A DNA stretch of 64,000 nt from Echinicola marina (lineage in GTDB: Bacteria > Bacteroidota > Bacteroidia > Cytophagales > Cyclobacteriaceae): the NCBI RefSeq assembly GCF_020463795.1, contig NZ_CP080025.1, positions 3,841,501 to 3,905,500 of the forward strand, given 5' to 3'. The position numbers and the translations under genes were made by a program. Below, in pieces: positions 62,758-64,000 of the stretch (position 1 is its first letter; each line of letters starts with the position of its first letter). A model generated the notes under the pieces. It searched no databases. It had not been told where the DNA came from and saw only the letters and a program-made list of their open reading frames with translations.

Positions 62758-63020
62758 GTCTGATTAATTTCCTTAACGACCATGGAGACCTTACTAATAT
62801 TTATTAACCCTAAGCCTAGATTAATATCTAAACCTTAGTCATAAAGTTGATGAAATTTAGGTCATTACACCTATCCAAAGCGTTCTAAAAACTATCATTT
62901 TTGGACAGTCTTAATGTGTTGGTTTTGTGTAAGTGTTTTGTTTTTAGGTGATTGTGTTTTTTTTGATGATGGTTTGGTGATTTGTGCAATAAATTTAAAA
63001 ACAAGAACCTTGGCAAATGA

Positions 63021-63058
63021 ACAAAAAAAATGGGTAAGCATTAAGCCACCCATTTTTA
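63021..63058 (-). terminator. Rho-independent terminator of the PKD protein gene
   Basis: On the minus strand ATGGGTGGC pairs with GCTTACCCAT (one bulge) and is followed by a run of eight T residues (A-run at 63023-63030 on the plus strand). It lies about 25 bp after the stop codon of the PKD gene. Confidence 0.75.
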
Positions 63059-63081
63059 CATTAATATTATTGAGCTGAGGT

Positions 63082-64000
63082 TTATTTGGCCTGGACCGCC
63101 ACATCATCAAATGCAAACCAACCCGCACTACTAGGTGCGGTGGCTCCGAACTCAATCCCCACCTTGGCACCAACAGCTTGTTCATTGGCTATTGCAGTGA
63201 AATCAATGGCAGCAGTTTCACCAGCTGCGATAGCCGTTGTTTGTGATCCCAATACATTTCTAATACCATCACCTGAGTCATAGTATATGATAACCGTAAA
63301 ATCTTGTCCATTCCATGAATTTGAAGCGGTCATGGTCAGTTTAAATTCTTCATCTGTCCTTGTGATTACATGATCCAGTAGATTATAGACATTGGGGTCA
63401 CTTGTCTTGATGAAACCATGATAATTTCCAGTATTATCCGCTTCCACACCTGAGTCGGTAGCTTGGGTATCGGTGTTCCAACCAGGGACATTGGACCAAT
63501 TTTTATATTTTTGATCTCCGGGAAGTGAGAAATCTGCATTCTCTACGCTAATGGGTGCAAATACCCGGAGTTTCATAGCTGTTACAGTTTTGGTAAGGAT
63601 TACAGGGCTAGTGCCTTCCTCTCCGGAAACTGTCAGTTTTACGGTGTACTCTCCTTCAGCATCATAGGTATGGACGGGATTTTCTTCTGTAGAAGTATTA
63701 CCGTCTCCAAAGTCCCAAAGATAAGCATTGGCATAACTGGATTTTACCATAAAGTTGATTTTCAATTCTTCCGCTTCATAGATAAAGTCAGCTATGGGAT
63801 CGTTAACGATGCTTACACTAAGGGTTTCATTTACTTCTGCCGGCTTGGTTCCATCTGTCCCGTAAACCATTAGTTTTACATTATAATCACCTTCTTTTTC
63901 ATAATTGTGTACGGGATCCTCATCCGTAGAATTATATCCATCACCAAAATCCCAAAAGTAAATATTGGCATGACTGGCCTCTGCATCAAACTTTATTTTC
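63082..64000 (-). CDS. PKD-repeat protein, C-terminal part
   Basis: The frame is open to the right edge of the window, so the N terminus is missing; about 305 residues are visible. Two PKD domains are present, each with the YxWDFGDG-type motif (FWDFGDGYNSTDEDPVHNYE at the edge and LWDFGDGNTSTEENPVHTYD), and the AEVNETLSVSI linker between them. The last approximately 150 residues form a beta-rich domain (ADFSLPGDQKYKNWSNVPGW, FKLTMTASNSWNG, GWFAFDDVAVQ) resembling carbohydrate-binding beta sandwiches. PKD arrays are typical of surface glycan-binding or degrading proteins in Bacteroidota. No type IX sorting domain is seen at the C terminus, so it is probably a lipoprotein or SusE/F-like protein. 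Any catalytic domain would be outside the window. Confidence 0.85.
   Translation of the reverse strand, partial: KIKFDAEASHANIYFWDFGDGYNSTDEDPVHNYEKEGDYNVKLMVYGTDGTKPAEVNETLSVSIVNDPIADFIYEAEELKINFMVKSSYANAYLWDFGDGNTSTEENPVHTYDAEGEYTVKLTVSGEEGTSPVILTKTVTAMKLRVFAPISVENADFSLPGDQKYKNWSNVPGWNTDTQATDSGVEADNTGNYHGFIKTSDPNVYNLLDHVITRTDEEFKLTMTASNSWNGQDFTVIIYYDSGDGIRNVLGSQTTAIAAGETAAIDFTAIANEQAVGAKVGIEFGATAPSSAGWFAFDDVAVQAK

Larger units (their letters stand above)
61970..63020. other. Long non-coding region with a tandem duplication
   Basis: About 1.05 kb without a supported gene. It contains a 305-bp direct repeat (62083-62690), a hairpin at 62727-62757 and AT-rich DNA. A 63-codon frame at 61975 lies in the repeat and is not considered a gene. 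Confidence 0.5.

Noticed and set aside
1-64000. CRISPR arrays, rRNA and tRNA genes, prophage or intact transposase genes
   Set aside because: No regularly spaced short repeats, RNA gene sequences or phage or transposase proteins were recognised; a dedicated tRNA and RNA search would be needed to exclude small RNA genes.

Overview
The window is a Bacteroidota chromosome segment, probably Cytophagales/Cyclobacteriaceae (Cyclobacterium, Echinicola or Algoriphagus type). This is inferred from repeated SusC/SusD pairs, ECF sigma/FecR switches, STN-domain TonB receptors, a type IX secretion sorting domain, lipoprotein signals and moderately AT-rich DNA. No rRNA, tRNA, CRISPR array or intact transposase was seen. 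The genus is a guess.

Layout. (1) 2-14246: a polysaccharide utilization locus (PUL) cut by the left edge. It holds SusC (C-terminal part), SusD, a large secreted beta-helix protein with a type IX sorting domain, a sialate-O-acetylesterase-like lipoprotein, a GH88 unsaturated glucuronyl hydrolase, an SGNH hydrolase and a DASS/SLC13 anion transporter. Together they suggest use of an acetylated, uronate-containing polysaccharide attacked by a lyase. (2) 14809-24765: ECF sigma, FecR, SusC, SusD, phosphodiester glycosidase (NAGPA/DUF2233), IPT-NHL lipoprotein and a second phosphodiester glycosidase. (3) 24987-30405: a MITE-like element, a 3-hydroxyacyl-CoA dehydrogenase that looks internally shortened, and a GH29 fucosidase convergent with a sulfatase. 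(4) 30815-39499: ECF sigma, FecR, SusC, SusD, glycerophosphodiester phosphodiesterase and an EEP-fold phosphodiesterase lipoprotein. (5) 39646-44068: housekeeping genes (AI-2E family exporter, universal stress protein, PEP synthase). (6) 44620-54931: ECF sigma, FecR, SusC, SusD, a DUF1735-like/F5-8C lipoprotein, a second EEP lipoprotein and a purple-acid-phosphatase-like phosphoesterase. (7) 55004-61969: LacI regulator divergent from GH115 alpha-glucuronidase, an SDR (probable mannonate oxidoreductase) and mannonate dehydratase, which form a glucuronate module. (8) 63082-64000: the C-terminal part of a PKD-repeat protein.

The main biological point is that all three complete sigma/anti-sigma/SusCD loci carry enzymes that cut phosphate esters or phosphodiesters (two NAGPA, one GDPD, two EEP, one metallophosphoesterase) and no obvious glycoside hydrolase. 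I read this as a cluster of outer-membrane systems for phosphodiester-linked substrates rather than ordinary glycan PULs. This is an inference from gene content.

Non-coding structure is also notable. Two 176-bp near-palindromic elements show compensatory base changes, and there is a possible decayed half copy. A perfect 18-bp inverted repeat with a GUGA loop lies inside a signal-peptide coding region. A hairpin overlaps the start codon of the first fecR. Hairpins occur just after fecR and before susC in all three loci. There is also an 11-bp phased repeat, a 305-bp tandem duplication and several clear terminators.
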